64,000 bases of DNA from Clostridium cadaveris (GCF_020911725.1 NZ_CP076620.1:2555001-2619000), one strand, 5' to 3'; positions 35,752-44,696 are shown, counted from the stretch's first letter. Made by a program: numbers and translations. Notes: generated by a model not told the origin, from the letters alone.

Positions 35752-35781
35752 ATAAGATTTCTTGTTTATAAGAAATCTTAT
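35752..35781. promoter_or_regulatory. inverted repeat at the second MATE promoter
   Basis: ATAAGATTTCTT and AAGAAATCTTAT form a 12-bp-arm dyad directly behind a -10-like TATAAT (35746-35751). It is probably a repressor site; a leader hairpin is the alternative because TTTTAC follows. Confidence 0.45.
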
Positions 35782-35822
35782 TTTACATCAAAGTAACTAC
35801 TAAATTGGGGGGATTTTAAATA

Positions 35823-37181
35823 ATGAAAACAAATTCAGAAACTAAGGGCCTCATGACCGAAGGTTCTATTTTAAAGCAGCTTATGAACTTTGCTCTTCCG
35901 CTTCTTTTAGGAAATCTATTTCAACAGCTTTATAATACTGTGGACTCTGTTATTGTAGGAAACTATGTAGGAAGTAATGCTCTTGCCTCTGTCAACTCAT
36001 CCACTCCTATAATTAATCTTCTAGTCAGCTTTTTCATGGGAATTTCTGTTGGTGCTGGTGTTGTTATATCTCAATATTATGGTGCTAGAAATAAAGAAAG
36101 GCTTCATGATGCAGTTCACTCTACCATGGCTTTAGCTGTTGTTGGATCAATCATCCTTACTCTAATCGGTGTTATATGTTCCCCTCTTATATTAAGACTT
36201 ATGGGAACACCTGAAGACATCATGCCTGAATCTATTTTATATCTTCAGATATATTTCGGAGGAATTATCGGAATCATACTTTACAATATGGGTAGTGGAA
36301 TCCTTCGTGCCATTGGTGATTCTAAAACTCCTCTTTATTTTCTAATAGTTTCATCAGCAGTTAATATAGTTCTTGACTTAGTATTTGTTATAAACTTTAA
36401 TATGGGTGTTGCTGGCGTTGCATTAGCTACTCTTATTGCTCAATGTATAAGCGCAGCTTTAACTATGTATGTGCTTATGAAAGGGAAAAAAGAGTATGGT
36501 GTTATTCTAAAAGATATAAAATTTCATAAAGCCCAAGTTTTAAAAATTGTAAAAATAGGACTTCCTAGTGGAGTCCAAAATGCCATAGTTTCCTTCTCTA
36601 ACGTGGTAGTGCAAAGCAATATCAACAGCTTTGGAACTTTGGCTATGGCAGGTTGCGGCTCTTATACCAAGGTTGATGGCTTTGCAATATTGCCTGTTAT
36701 GAGTTTTTCTATGGCTTTAACAACATTTACCGGTCAAAATATAGGTGCTGAAAAGTATGATCGTGTAAAAGAAGGAACTAAGATTGGAATAATTTTAAGT
36801 ACAGTAATAACTTTTACTATTTCTGCTATCCTTCTTATATTTGCACCTAATATACTTAGAATTTTTTCAGATAATAAAGATGTAATTTATTATGGAACAT
36901 TAATGCTAAAAGCTCTTGCTCCATTCTATATATTCTTAGCACTGTCTCATGCCATATCAGGAGTTTTAAGAGGTGCCGGTTTAACCTCTATTCCTATGAT
37001 AATAATGGTCTGTTGTTGGTGCTTTATGCGTATGGCATGGATTCTATCTCTTGTTCCAATCTTCAATGATATACGTATAGTATTCCTAGGGTATCCTATA
37101 ACATGGTTTACAAGTGCTCTTCTTTTATTTATCTATTATAAAAAAGCAAACTGGATTCATTACGCTAAAAACAAAAGATAA
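35823..37181 (+). CDS. MATE family efflux transporter
   Basis: This 452-residue transporter has 12 predicted helices and the MATE signature near the N-terminus (FALPLLLGNLFQQLYNTVDSVIVGNYVGSNALASV). The repeat-half equivalent is at KIGLPSGVQNAIVSFSNVVVQ. It belongs to the DinF/MepA-like group exporting drugs or metabolites using Na+ or H+. ATG 35823 has GGGGGG at 9-10 nt. A dyad at the promoter suggests control by a small repressor encoded elsewhere. Its 3' end overlaps the end of the chbG pseudogene on the other strand. Confidence 0.92.
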   Translation: MKTNSETKGLMTEGSILKQLMNFALPLLLGNLFQQLYNTVDSVIVGNYVGSNALASVNSSTPIINLLVSFFMGISVGAGVVISQYYGARNKERLHDAVHSTMALAVVGSIILTLIGVICSPLILRLMGTPEDIMPESILYLQIYFGGIIGIILYNMGSGILRAIGDSKTPLYFLIVSSAVNIVLDLVFVINFNMGVAGVALATLIAQCISAALTMYVLMKGKKEYGVILKDIKFHKAQVLKIVKIGLPSGVQNAIVSFSNVVVQSNINSFGTLAMAGCGSYTKVDGFAILPVMSFSMALTTFTGQNIGAEKYDRVKEGTKIGIILSTVITFTISAILLIFAPNILRIFSDNKDVIYYGTLMLKALAPFYIFLALSHAISGVLRGAGLTSIPMIIMVCCWCFMRMAWILSLVPIFNDIRIVFLGYPITWFTSALLLFIYYKKANWIHYAKNKR

Positions 37182-37580
37182 AACCTTAAAGGGTATACAT
37201 CTATATCATAATTTCTAAAAGGATTATCCTTTTCTAAAGCAAGTTTAACTGATAATTTTCTCATTTCTGGAACTTTATCTGTACTAAAAAGATGTGAATC
37301 CAAATGTGATGACTTCCTGACCATAAGCTCTAGAAATTTATCATACTGTGCTCTTATTTCTTTTTCTAAATCTTCTTCACAGTATGTATATCCTTGTGGA
37401 AGGTTATTTGGCTTTATGAACTTCCCATCTTCCCCAACCAAAGACTTGCCTTTGTAAGAGGTTTGCCTAATGATATATTTAGGTCTAATCCTATAGCTAA
37501 AGTCCCAACCTCTTTACTTAACTCCGCACCATGAATAGTTCCTGGCATATTCATCATAAGTGTAGTAGTTTAACTTCCAG
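37160..37580 (-). pseudogene. ChbG/YdjC-type carbohydrate deacetylase remnant
   Basis: One frame reads TTTLMMNMPGTIHGAELSKE, then GLDLNISLGKPL, a match to the ChbG/YdjC N-terminal half (family STTLMVNMP). A shift near 37440 leads into SLVGEDGKFIKPNNLPQGY, then EIRAQYDKFLEL and HLDSHLFS, the next conserved block. The metal-binding ADDFG start is missing, the DSHHH motif is altered to DSHLF, and the protein is cut short inside the MATE 3' end. It is clearly non-functional. Confidence 0.75.
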
Positions 37581-37695
37581 AATAAGTTTTGATATAGTGC
37601 TCGATTTATTGTTTGAAGAATATTGTAAGCTTCTAAATATCGACAACACTATTGAATGAGCATAACCTTAAACATTAAAATAAATCATAACATTA

Positions 37696-37722
37696 AAAAG
37701 ATCGGTTGAACGGTCTTTTTTA
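37696..37722 (+). terminator. plus-strand terminator of an eroded gene
   Basis: AAAAGATCG/CGGTCTTTT stem followed by TTT. The only reading frame before it is a tail (FDIVLDLLFEEYCKLLNI) ending at 37659 with no start, probably a relic. Confidence 0.6.
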
Positions 37723-37747
37723 TTTTTAGAAAATTTTTCCCAAAAGT

Positions 37748-37801
37748 ACTTTACCTGTCGTAGTAAAAATGATATTATTAAATTACTACGACAGATAAAG
37801 T
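37748..37801 (+). promoter_or_regulatory. PadR operator and promoter of the second PadR/HAAS operon
   Basis: Arms of 19 bp (core CTGTCGTAGTAA and its complement, one mismatch) have a 16-bp spacer. A -35 TTTACC and -10 TATTAT at 17 bp lie within the dyad, so a bound PadR would block polymerase. Confidence 0.78.
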
Positions 37802-37823
37802 AAAAAGAGAAAGGAGCTTAATC

Positions 37824-38153
37824 TTGATCAGCAGTGATGTTATTAGAGGCTACAACGACACAATTATATTGAGTCTTCTTTTGGAGAATGACTCTTATGG
37901 ATACGAAATTTCTAAAAATATAAGGCTTATAACAAACGACCTTTATATAATTAAAGAAACAACTTTATACTCTGCATTTAATAGACTTGAAAAAAACGGA
38001 TATATAGTTTCTTATGCTGGCAACGAAACCTTTGGGAAAAAGAGAACTTATTACAAAATCACTCCTGAGGGAAAAGAATATTACGAAGCTAAATGTGAAG
38101 AATGGAAAATAACTAAAGATGTTATCAATAAATTTATTAAGGAGATGAACTAA
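37824..38153 (+). CDS. PadR family transcriptional regulator
   Basis: This 109-residue PadR has a winged helix with LSLLLENDSYGYEISKNI, IKETTLYSAFNRLEKNGYI and the wing GKKRTYYKITPEGKEYYEA. The start is TTG 37824 with AAGGAG at 7 nt. The dyad at 37748-37801 overlaps its promoter. It directly abuts the HAAS membrane-protein gene (TAA then ATG), so the pair is cotranscribed and autorepressed, like the pair at 14-15 kb. The inducer is unknown. Confidence 0.9.
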   Translation: MISSDVIRGYNDTIILSLLLENDSYGYEISKNIRLITNDLYIIKETTLYSAFNRLEKNGYIVSYAGNETFGKKRTYYKITPEGKEYYEAKCEEWKITKDVINKFIKEMN

Positions 38154-39131
38154 ATGGAAGCTATCAAAACTTACATTGAAAATATGTTTTCTACCCTGCC
38201 ACACACAGAAGAAATCGAAAGATTAAAAGAAGAACTTTTATCTAATATGGAAGAAAAATATTTAGAGTTAAAAGATGAAGGTAAGAGTGAAAATGAAGCT
38301 ATTGGTATTGTAATTTCTGAATTTGGTAATATAGATGAGCTTCTAAATGAATTATATATCGAAATTCCTGAGGAACGTGCTGAAAATACTTTGTCAAAAA
38401 ACACAATACTTCAATATTTAGAAGATAAAAAGAGAACTTCTTTTCTTATCAGCATAGGTGTATCTCTTTGCATAATAGGCGGAGCAATGCTTATCCTTAC
38501 AAACCAGCTGATTGAATCAGAAATTATTTTAAGAGGATTTTCTGAAAGAGTCACAGACATTGTCCCTTTAATGCCTTTATTTATATTAATACTACCTGCT
38601 ATAGCACTATTTATATATTCTGGGCAGATAATGGAAAAATATAATGCTATTGAAAAAGGTGATTTCTCTATTACTTCAGACTCAAAAATTTATCTTGAAA
38701 ACAAACTAAAAGAGAATCATTCTAAGTTCACAGCCTTTACAATAACTGGTGTTTCTCTATGTATAGCCTCACCTTTTTGTATATTTCTAGGCTCTGCCAT
38801 AAGTGATGAAGCATCTACTTACGGATTAGTTGCTTTAATGTTCATCATAACTGTTGCAGTATATATTTTCATAAACTCCAGTTCTCTTCAAGACCCTTAC
38901 AAAAAACTTCTACAACTAGGTGAATACAATATGGTTCAAATAAAAAATAATAAAGTTATAGGTGCTGTAGCTGCCGTTGTATGGCCTATAGCTGTATGTA
39001 TCTTTCTATTGCTAGGATTTATTTTTGGCCTTTGGCGTATTTCTTGGGTAGTATTTCCTATAACAGGAATTCTCTTTGGAGGTTTTGCTGCCTTTTACAA
39101 TGCTACTCATAATGAATCCAAAAATGATTAA
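38154..39131 (+). CDS. HAAS/permease-prefix domain membrane protein
   Basis: Residues of about 1-80 form the HAAS (permease prefix domain 1) pattern: YIENMFSTLPHTEEIERLKEELLSNMEEKYLELK, then IGIVISEFGNIDELL. After a linker, about six hydrophobic helices follow (SIGVSLCIIGGAMLIL to ITGILFGGFAAFYNA). Such proteins accompany PadR regulators in Firmicutes and may act in sensing or as transport accessories. Function is unknown. The gene follows the PadR stop with no gap and ends at a strong terminator. Confidence 0.82.
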   Translation: MEAIKTYIENMFSTLPHTEEIERLKEELLSNMEEKYLELKDEGKSENEAIGIVISEFGNIDELLNELYIEIPEERAENTLSKNTILQYLEDKKRTSFLISIGVSLCIIGGAMLILTNQLIESEIILRGFSERVTDIVPLMPLFILILPAIALFIYSGQIMEKYNAIEKGDFSITSDSKIYLENKLKENHSKFTAFTITGVSLCIASPFCIFLGSAISDEASTYGLVALMFIITVAVYIFINSSSLQDPYKKLLQLGEYNMVQIKNNKVIGAVAAVVWPIAVCIFLLLGFIFGLWRISWVVFPITGILFGGFAAFYNATHNESKND

Positions 39132-39132
39132 T

Positions 39133-39173
39133 AAAAATAAGAGTATGTGTTTTTTGTACATACTCTTATTTTT
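39133..39173. terminator. bidirectional terminator
   Basis: AAAAATAAGAGTATGT/ACATACTCTTATTTTT stem (16 bp) between convergent genes. Confidence 0.88.
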
Positions 39174-39177
39174 CTAT

Positions 39178-40008
39178 TTATCTTACTTTTCTAGGATGAG
39201 TAACATCTCTCATAAAATCTCCAATTACATTAAATGACAAGACTGTCATGAGTATCAATAATCCTGGAAACACAGCAAGATATGGCATATCTAAAATATA
39301 TCCTTGAGCATTTTGAAGCATACTTCCCCAAGATGCATTAGGTGCTTGTATTCCTAATCCTAAGAAACTTAAAGATGATTCCATAAGTATTGAGTTTGCA
39401 ACATTTATAGTTGCAGCTACAATAACACTTGGCATCACATTTGGAATTATGTGATTAAATATTATTTTCCTAGATCTTATACCTTGTGAAACTGCACATA
39501 CTACATACTCACGTTCCTTTACTGATAAGGTTTCTCCTCTTATAATCCTTGCAACTCCCATCCAGCTAAATAGTGCTATAATAACTATTATTGTACCTAC
39601 TCCTGGTTTCAAATAGACATTTAGTGTTAATATTATAAAAAAGCTTGGTATACTCATAAGCACATCTATAGTTCTCATTATAAATGTATCTATCCATCCT
39701 CCAAAATATCCACTTATTGTTCCTATAAGTGTCCCTAATATAGTTGATATAATCATTGAACTAAATCCAACCATTAATGATACTCGTCCGCCATATAATG
39801 CTCTAGTAAAATAATCTCTTCCCATATCATCTGTTCCAAATGGATGCCTTAGACTAGGAGTCTTTAATTTATTGGCTACATCAATAGCATTAGGATCATA
39901 TGGTGATGCAAAAGCTAAAATACTAATTATTACAAGAATAATTAAAATAACTATGCTTGCCAATACTAATTTATTTTTCATTACCTTTTTTTTAAGATTA
40001 CTGTACAC
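39178..40008 (-). CDS. oligopeptide/dipeptide ABC transporter permease (OppC/DppC type)
   Basis: This 276-residue protein has about six membrane helices, the N-terminal KKKVMKNKLVLASIVILIILV typical of OppC-N, and HPFGTDDMGRDYFTRALYGGRVSL (the hallmark before the permease core). The EAA loop region is near GETLSVKEREYVVCAVSQGIRSRKIIFNHIIPNVMP. It forms the channel with the OppB-type partner. The start GTG 40008 uses the last G of the preceding stop codon TAG, so translation is coupled. It is the last gene of a three-gene unit that has no ATPase genes. Confidence 0.9.
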   Translation of the reverse strand: MYSNLKKKVMKNKLVLASIVILIILVIISILAFASPYDPNAIDVANKLKTPSLRHPFGTDDMGRDYFTRALYGGRVSLMVGFSSMIISTILGTLIGTISGYFGGWIDTFIMRTIDVLMSIPSFFIILTLNVYLKPGVGTIIVIIALFSWMGVARIIRGETLSVKEREYVVCAVSQGIRSRKIIFNHIIPNVMPSVIVAATINVANSILMESSLSFLGLGIQAPNASWGSMLQNAQGYILDMPYLAVFPGLLILMTVLSFNVIGDFMRDVTHPRKVR

Positions 40009-40958
40009 TATGACACCACCTTTATTCTAGGGTCAACCATACCATAAAGTATGTCTGATATAAGGTTGCCAACTATAAGAAATAAAGAAGACATAAGTGT
40101 TATAGCCATTATTACAGGATAATCAAATCCAAATATAGCTTGAATGCCCAGTCTTCCCATGCCTGGCCATCCAAATATAGTTTCTGTTATAAAAGCTCCA
40201 GAAATCAATCCAGGCAGTGACATACCTAATATAGTTATTACGGGAAGCAATGAATTCTTTAATATGTGCTTTCCAAATACAACTTTCTCTGATAGTCCCT
40301 TACCCCTAGCAGTTCTAACATAATCTTCATATTTTTCATCAATTATATTACTTCTTATATATCTAGAGATAACGGCGAAGTCTTGAAAACTTAAGACCAT
40401 AGCAGGCATTATAGTATGTATAAGCACATCAAATAATGAATTTTTTCCTATGCTATGCATACCTATACTAGGAAGTATGTTAAGCTTAACTGAAAAAACT
40501 ACTATAAGCATCATAGCAAACCAAAATGATGGGATAGAAATTCCTATATAACTCACTACACTAACTATTTTATCTATCCACTTATTTTCATAATATCCGC
40601 TTAACAAACCAAATATTATCCCAAATATGAGAGCTACCATTATTGATATTCCCATAAGCAGAAGTGTATTGCCAATTCTTTCTGTAACCTTATCTTTAAC
40701 AGGTCTGAAATCTACCGTTGAATAACCCAAATCCCCTTTTATAGTTTTTGAAAGCCAAGCTCCGTATTGGACATATATAGGTTTATCAAGTCCTAATTCA
40801 GTTCTAAGATTATCTAAATCCTCTTTATGCATTTGTGGAGTAGCATATGCCATAACTGGATCTCCTGGAGCAAGTTTTATTATTCCAAACGATATTATAG
40901 ATACTATTAATAACATAGGTATCGTACCTAAGATTCTTTTTAATATATACTTTGACAT
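40008..40958 (-). CDS. oligopeptide/dipeptide ABC transporter permease (OppB/DppB type)
   Basis: It has the OppB layout: N-terminal YILKRILGTIPMLLIVSIISFGIIKLAPGDP, then an external segment and six helices. The EAA loop SNIIDEKYEDYVRTARGKGLSEKVVFGKHILKNSLLPV and the ETIFGWPGMGRL motif are present. The longest frame starts at 41036, but ATG 40958 has AAGGAG at 7 nt and matches family N-termini, giving 316 residues. It lies 127 bp after the binding-protein gene, with a stem-loop in between that could lower its expression relative to that gene. Confidence 0.9.
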   Translation of the reverse strand: MSKYILKRILGTIPMLLIVSIISFGIIKLAPGDPVMAYATPQMHKEDLDNLRTELGLDKPIYVQYGAWLSKTIKGDLGYSTVDFRPVKDKVTERIGNTLLLMGISIMVALIFGIIFGLLSGYYENKWIDKIVSVVSYIGISIPSFWFAMMLIVVFSVKLNILPSIGMHSIGKNSLFDVLIHTIMPAMVLSFQDFAVISRYIRSNIIDEKYEDYVRTARGKGLSEKVVFGKHILKNSLLPVITILGMSLPGLISGAFITETIFGWPGMGRLGIQAIFGFDYPVIMAITLMSSLFLIVGNLISDILYGMVDPRIKVVS

Positions 40959-40979
40959 AAAACATCTCCTTTTAATATC

Positions 40980-41010
40980 AAAGCTCCTTGTAGGCGTCAC
41001 AAGGAGCTTT
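40980..41010 (-). repeat. stem-loop between the binding-protein and permease genes
   Basis: AAAGCTCCTTGT pairs perfectly with ACAAGGAGCTTT around a 7-base loop. No T-run follows, so it is more likely an RNA-stabilising or processing element than a full terminator. Confidence 0.6.
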
Positions 41011-41085
41011 GTAATAAACTTAATTCTTAGCTTCAAGTAAAATTTAATTTTCCTAAAGGCTTATAAGTTTTTATCTATCAAAATT

Positions 41086-42651
41086 TTATTCAGTTAAATA
41101 AAGTTTTGATAAATCTTTAAACATAAAGATTGGCGCTGGCTTTGCTTCTTTTACTCCACCTATCTTCTTGTCAATTGCTATTATTGATTGAGAATATGTT
41201 ATAGGATATATTGGAAGATCTTCTGATAAAGTTTGTTGAATTTCTTTATATAGTTCTTTCCTCTTATCCTTATCTGTTTCTCCATTAGCAGCTTCCCATT
41301 TTTTATCTAAATCTTTATTTACATAGTTAGATATGTTATTTTCTGCACCTGTTTCAAACATTGATCTATATGCATTTGGTTCATTACCCATAACATATGC
41401 ATTTATTGCCATATCAAAGTCTTTTTTACCTTCTGTAAAAAGCTTTTGTATAAATGCATTTCTCTCCATTGGTACGATTTGAAGATCTATTCCTATATCT
41501 TTTAATCTTTCCTGCATAACTAATGCAGTAGCTTCATCTGACTTTTTACCATTTGTAAAAATTATATTTAACGTTATATCTTTCATTCCTGATTGAGCTA
41601 TAAGTTCTTTAGCTTTTTCTACATTCTTTTCATATTTATTAACATCATCTGTATAGTATAAAGTGGTTGGTACTAAATCTGAATATGCTTTTAGTGCATA
41701 TTTTTCATCAATATACCCTGCTTTTATAATTTCATCTTTATCTAGTGCATATGCTATAGCTTGTCTAACTTCTTTTTTTGCTAAAGCTGGACTATCAAAA
41801 TTCATGATAGCATTCACTAACATTCCCTCATCATAAGTCTCTATAGTAGCTTTATCTTGGAATTTGTCTATATCTCTTGGGTCAACATATTTTGCTGATA
41901 TTTCTCCATTTAAAAATGCTGAAGTAGATGAGTTAGCATCAGCTATTATTCTGTACACTACAGTGTCTATATGAGGTTTTCCACCAAAATAGTCTTCATT
42001 TTTTACTAATGTAACACTTTCACCTTTTTTATGTTCTTTAAACTTATATGGACCACTTCCTATTGGATTTTCATTTTTTGTACTTGTAGCTATATCAGTT
42101 TCCCCTTGAAATATATGTTTTGGTATAGGTGAGAAACTAGCTAATGCAGATTCAAAATTCATCATAACTCTTGGCATTTTAAATTCAACAGTTAAGTCAT
42201 CAACCTTTTTATATTCCACAGGTTTTCCATCTACTAAAAGATCTCCTCTTAATAGAGATTTTTGACTTTTATCTAATATTTTATCTAAAGTGAACACTAT
42301 ATCATCTGCTGTTAATGCCTCTCCATCATGCCATTTTAAATCCTTTTTTAATTTTAAAGTGTAAGTTAAAAAATCTTCTGATGGTGTAAAGCTTTCAGCT
42401 AAGTAATATTGCTTTTCACCATTTTCTATATCGAATAATGGTGAGTATACTGCGTTATTTATGGTCATAGTAACTCTATCATTACCGTACATTGGATTTA
42501 ATACTCTTGGATCTCCCCCAGCGGCAAATACTATGGTTCCACCTTCTTTTATTTTTCCTGTATCACTTGCATCATTACTTTTTTCCCCACAAGCAGTAAG
42601 CAAAACCATACATGAAGCAATGACAATAGGTAATATCTTTTTCATTTTCAT
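41086..42651 (-). CDS. oligopeptide ABC transporter substrate-binding lipoprotein
   Basis: The signal peptide ends in a lipobox (SCMVLLTACGE), so the protein is lipid-anchored outside. The mature part is a family 5 (OppA/DppA) binding protein: GGTIVFAAGGDPRVLNPM, FTPSEDFLTYTLKLKKDLKWHDGEALTADDIVFTLD, GSGPYKFKEHKKGESVTL and VRQAIAYALDKDEII. It captures peptides or similar ligands for the OppB/OppC permeases that follow. The longest frame starts at 42729; ATG 42651 has GAGGGGG at 9 nt and begins the signal peptide, giving 521 residues. No ATPase genes are linked. Confidence 0.92.
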   Translation of the reverse strand: MKMKKILPIVIASCMVLLTACGEKSNDASDTGKIKEGGTIVFAAGGDPRVLNPMYGNDRVTMTINNAVYSPLFDIENGEKQYYLAESFTPSEDFLTYTLKLKKDLKWHDGEALTADDIVFTLDKILDKSQKSLLRGDLLVDGKPVEYKKVDDLTVEFKMPRVMMNFESALASFSPIPKHIFQGETDIATSTKNENPIGSGPYKFKEHKKGESVTLVKNEDYFGGKPHIDTVVYRIIADANSSTSAFLNGEISAKYVDPRDIDKFQDKATIETYDEGMLVNAIMNFDSPALAKKEVRQAIAYALDKDEIIKAGYIDEKYALKAYSDLVPTTLYYTDDVNKYEKNVEKAKELIAQSGMKDITLNIIFTNGKKSDEATALVMQERLKDIGIDLQIVPMERNAFIQKLFTEGKKDFDMAINAYVMGNEPNAYRSMFETGAENNISNYVNKDLDKKWEAANGETDKDKRKELYKEIQQTLSEDLPIYPITYSQSIIAIDKKIGGVKEAKPAPIFMFKDLSKLYLTE

Positions 42652-42937
42652 ATTACAATTCCCCCTCATTCTGTTTTTCATCTGTCCATGTGGAATTATA
42701 TCAAGTAATAATGTATTAATCCAATTCATAATATCGATAGATTTTTATTTATCTATAAAATTTTTCTAATTTATATATTTGAATATTTTATTTTGTATTT
42801 ATTTTATGTTTATAAAGTTTTCTATCTATATTTTGTAATTTATTAGATTAATTATTGTAACTTCAATATTTTACAATTTATGTATTCTCCTATAATGTAC
42901 TTTTCATTCCTAATTTATCAATATTTTTTATTTATTG

Positions 42938-42966
42938 TTGACAAGTTTTAAAAAACATGATATAAA
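42938..42966 (+). promoter_or_regulatory. promoter of the T-box/brnQ transcript
   Basis: TTGACA and TATAAA are separated by exactly 17 bp, about 50-60 bp before the first conserved T-box bases. Confidence 0.75.
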
Positions 42967-43014
42967 TTTATACAAAGCAATAATTAAATTCTAAGACGAG
43001 AAAAAGTAAGGTAT

Positions 43015-43246
43015 AATTTTTGTTCTACAGAGAATTGGGGTATGCTGAGAACCAATGTGCAATGTGTATCTGAAAATCATCTCCGAGAAGCAAGTCTGAA
43101 AATCAGTAAGACTTGATGGTTGTCCTACATTATAAGGAACACGTATGATAGTACGTTGATGAGTGTCGTTAAAATGCATCTATTTTAACGGAATTAAGGT
43201 GGTAACGCGAGTATAACTCGTCCTTTTGTGATAAGGACGAGTTTTT
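43015..43246 (+). ncRNA. T-box riboswitch, isoleucine specifier
   Basis: The conserved T-box AATTAAGGTGGTAACGCG lies at 43192-43209. It is followed by a terminator (AACTCGTCCTT/AAGGACGAGTT, then TTTTTTT). Stem I shows ACAGAGA near 43027 and CTGAAAATCATC at 43070-43081. In the family arrangement GAA-N-triplet-A, the specifier is ATC (43076-43078), an isoleucine codon. The TGGT in the T-box pairs with the ACCA end of an uncharged tRNA with discriminator A, consistent with tRNA-Ile. Uncharged tRNA-Ile would favour the antiterminator and switch on brnQ. Confidence 0.9.
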
Positions 43247-43347
43247 TTATTTGCTAAATTTTACACAGAGAGGTGGTGGTGTTTTGGAAAGTGACATAGG
43301 TATTTGTGGTCCAATTAATATTTATATGATAACTAGGAGGAATTCAA

Positions 43348-44685
43348 ATGGAAAAATTATCAAAGAAAGATTTATTATTAATAAGCTTAATGTTATTCTC
43401 AATGTTTTTTGGTGCAGGAAACCTTATATTTCCACCACTGCTTGGCCAGCTTTCTGGTACAAATTTAGTATTTTCTTTAGGTGGCTTTTTGATTTCTGCA
43501 GTAGGTCTTCCAATCTTAGCTGTAGCAACCGTAGCTAAAGCTAATGGACTTCAGTCTGTAGCAGGACGTGTCAATAAAACTTTCGCACTAGTATTTACAA
43601 TATTAATATATTTATCTATAGGTCCTTTTTTAGGAATCCCGCGTGCCGGAAGCCTTGCTTTTGAAATGGGCATCAAACCATTTTTACCTGCATCTCTTCA
43701 TTCAAGTGCTATGCCGCTTTTAGTATACACATTATGCTATTTTGCATTAGCTTTTTGGTTGAGTCTTAAACCATCAAAACTTGTTGACCGATTAGGTAAA
43801 GTTCTTACTCCTTGTATCTTAATACTTATAACTTTAATCTTGGTTGGAAATATATTAAAACCTATAGGTTCATTTTCTGCTCCAACAGCCTCTTACTCAA
43901 ATAGCCCAGTGTTAAAAGGTTTCTTGGATGGATATATGACAATGGATGCTATTGCAGCTCTTAATTTTGGTATAGTTATAGCTTTTGCTTTAAAAGAAAA
44001 AGGAGTAAATAGTGAAAAAGGTCTTATAAGTAATACTATAAAGGCAGGAGTAATTGCAGGTTTAGTATTAACTATAATATACATAGTTTTATCTTATCTC
44101 GGAGCTTCAGCTCAAGGATCACTAGGTCCTGTTGAAAATGGTGCTCAAAGTCTTACAAACATTGTTTTATATCTATTTGGTTCAAAGGGAATTGTACTAC
44201 TTGGCGTTATATTTTCATTAGCATGCTTAAGTACCTCTGTTGGACTTATAACCTCTTGCAGCAAATACTTTACAACTATACTTCCTAAAGTTAGCTACAA
44301 AACATGTATAAGTGTATTATGTCTATCCAGTATGCTATTTGCTAATGTTGGCTTAAATAAAATATTAGAATTCTCACTTCCTATACTTAACGTCATATAT
44401 CCAATGGCAATAGTTCTTATACTTTTACCATTTGCTCATAACCTATTTAAAGGATATAAACAAGTATATCAATTTTGTATGCTGTTTACTTCAGTATTTA
44501 GTGTATTGTCAGGATTAGAAGGATTCGGATTAAAGTTCTCTTTTCTTCAAGCAATTCCTTTGGCAAGTGAAGGTCTTGTATGGGTTATCCCTTCCGTCTT
44601 AGGTGCTGTATTAGGTTTCGTTATAGGATCTATTAAAGATAAAAATTCAAAAGCAGAGACTTTATTAGAAGAAAAGGTAAGTTAA
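43348..44685 (+). CDS. brnQ: branched-chain amino acid permease BrnQ
   Basis: This 445-residue protein has 12 predicted helices. The N-terminal LFSMFFGAGNLIFPPLLG motif defines the LIVCS/BrnQ family of Na+-coupled leucine, isoleucine and valine importers. Further family blocks are GIPRAGSLAFEMGI, LDGYMTMDAIAALNFGIVIAFALK and LACLSTSVGLITSCSKYF. ATG 43348 has AGGAGG at 7 nt. Expression is controlled by the isoleucine T-box in its 370-nt leader, so import rises when charged tRNA-Ile falls. It is a single gene with its own terminator. Confidence 0.94.
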   Translation: MEKLSKKDLLLISLMLFSMFFGAGNLIFPPLLGQLSGTNLVFSLGGFLISAVGLPILAVATVAKANGLQSVAGRVNKTFALVFTILIYLSIGPFLGIPRAGSLAFEMGIKPFLPASLHSSAMPLLVYTLCYFALAFWLSLKPSKLVDRLGKVLTPCILILITLILVGNILKPIGSFSAPTASYSNSPVLKGFLDGYMTMDAIAALNFGIVIAFALKEKGVNSEKGLISNTIKAGVIAGLVLTIIYIVLSYLGASAQGSLGPVENGAQSLTNIVLYLFGSKGIVLLGVIFSLACLSTSVGLITSCSKYFTTILPKVSYKTCISVLCLSSMLFANVGLNKILEFSLPILNVIYPMAIVLILLPFAHNLFKGYKQVYQFCMLFTSVFSVLSGLEGFGLKFSFLQAIPLASEGLVWVIPSVLGAVLGFVIGSIKDKNSKAETLLEEKVS

Positions 44686-44696
44686 TATATTTTGCT

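Noticed and set aside
43275-43349. Possible leader peptide starting at TTG 43275 after GAGAGG
   Set aside because: The T-box already explains regulation, the frame runs into brnQ out of phase, and there is no run of regulatory codons.
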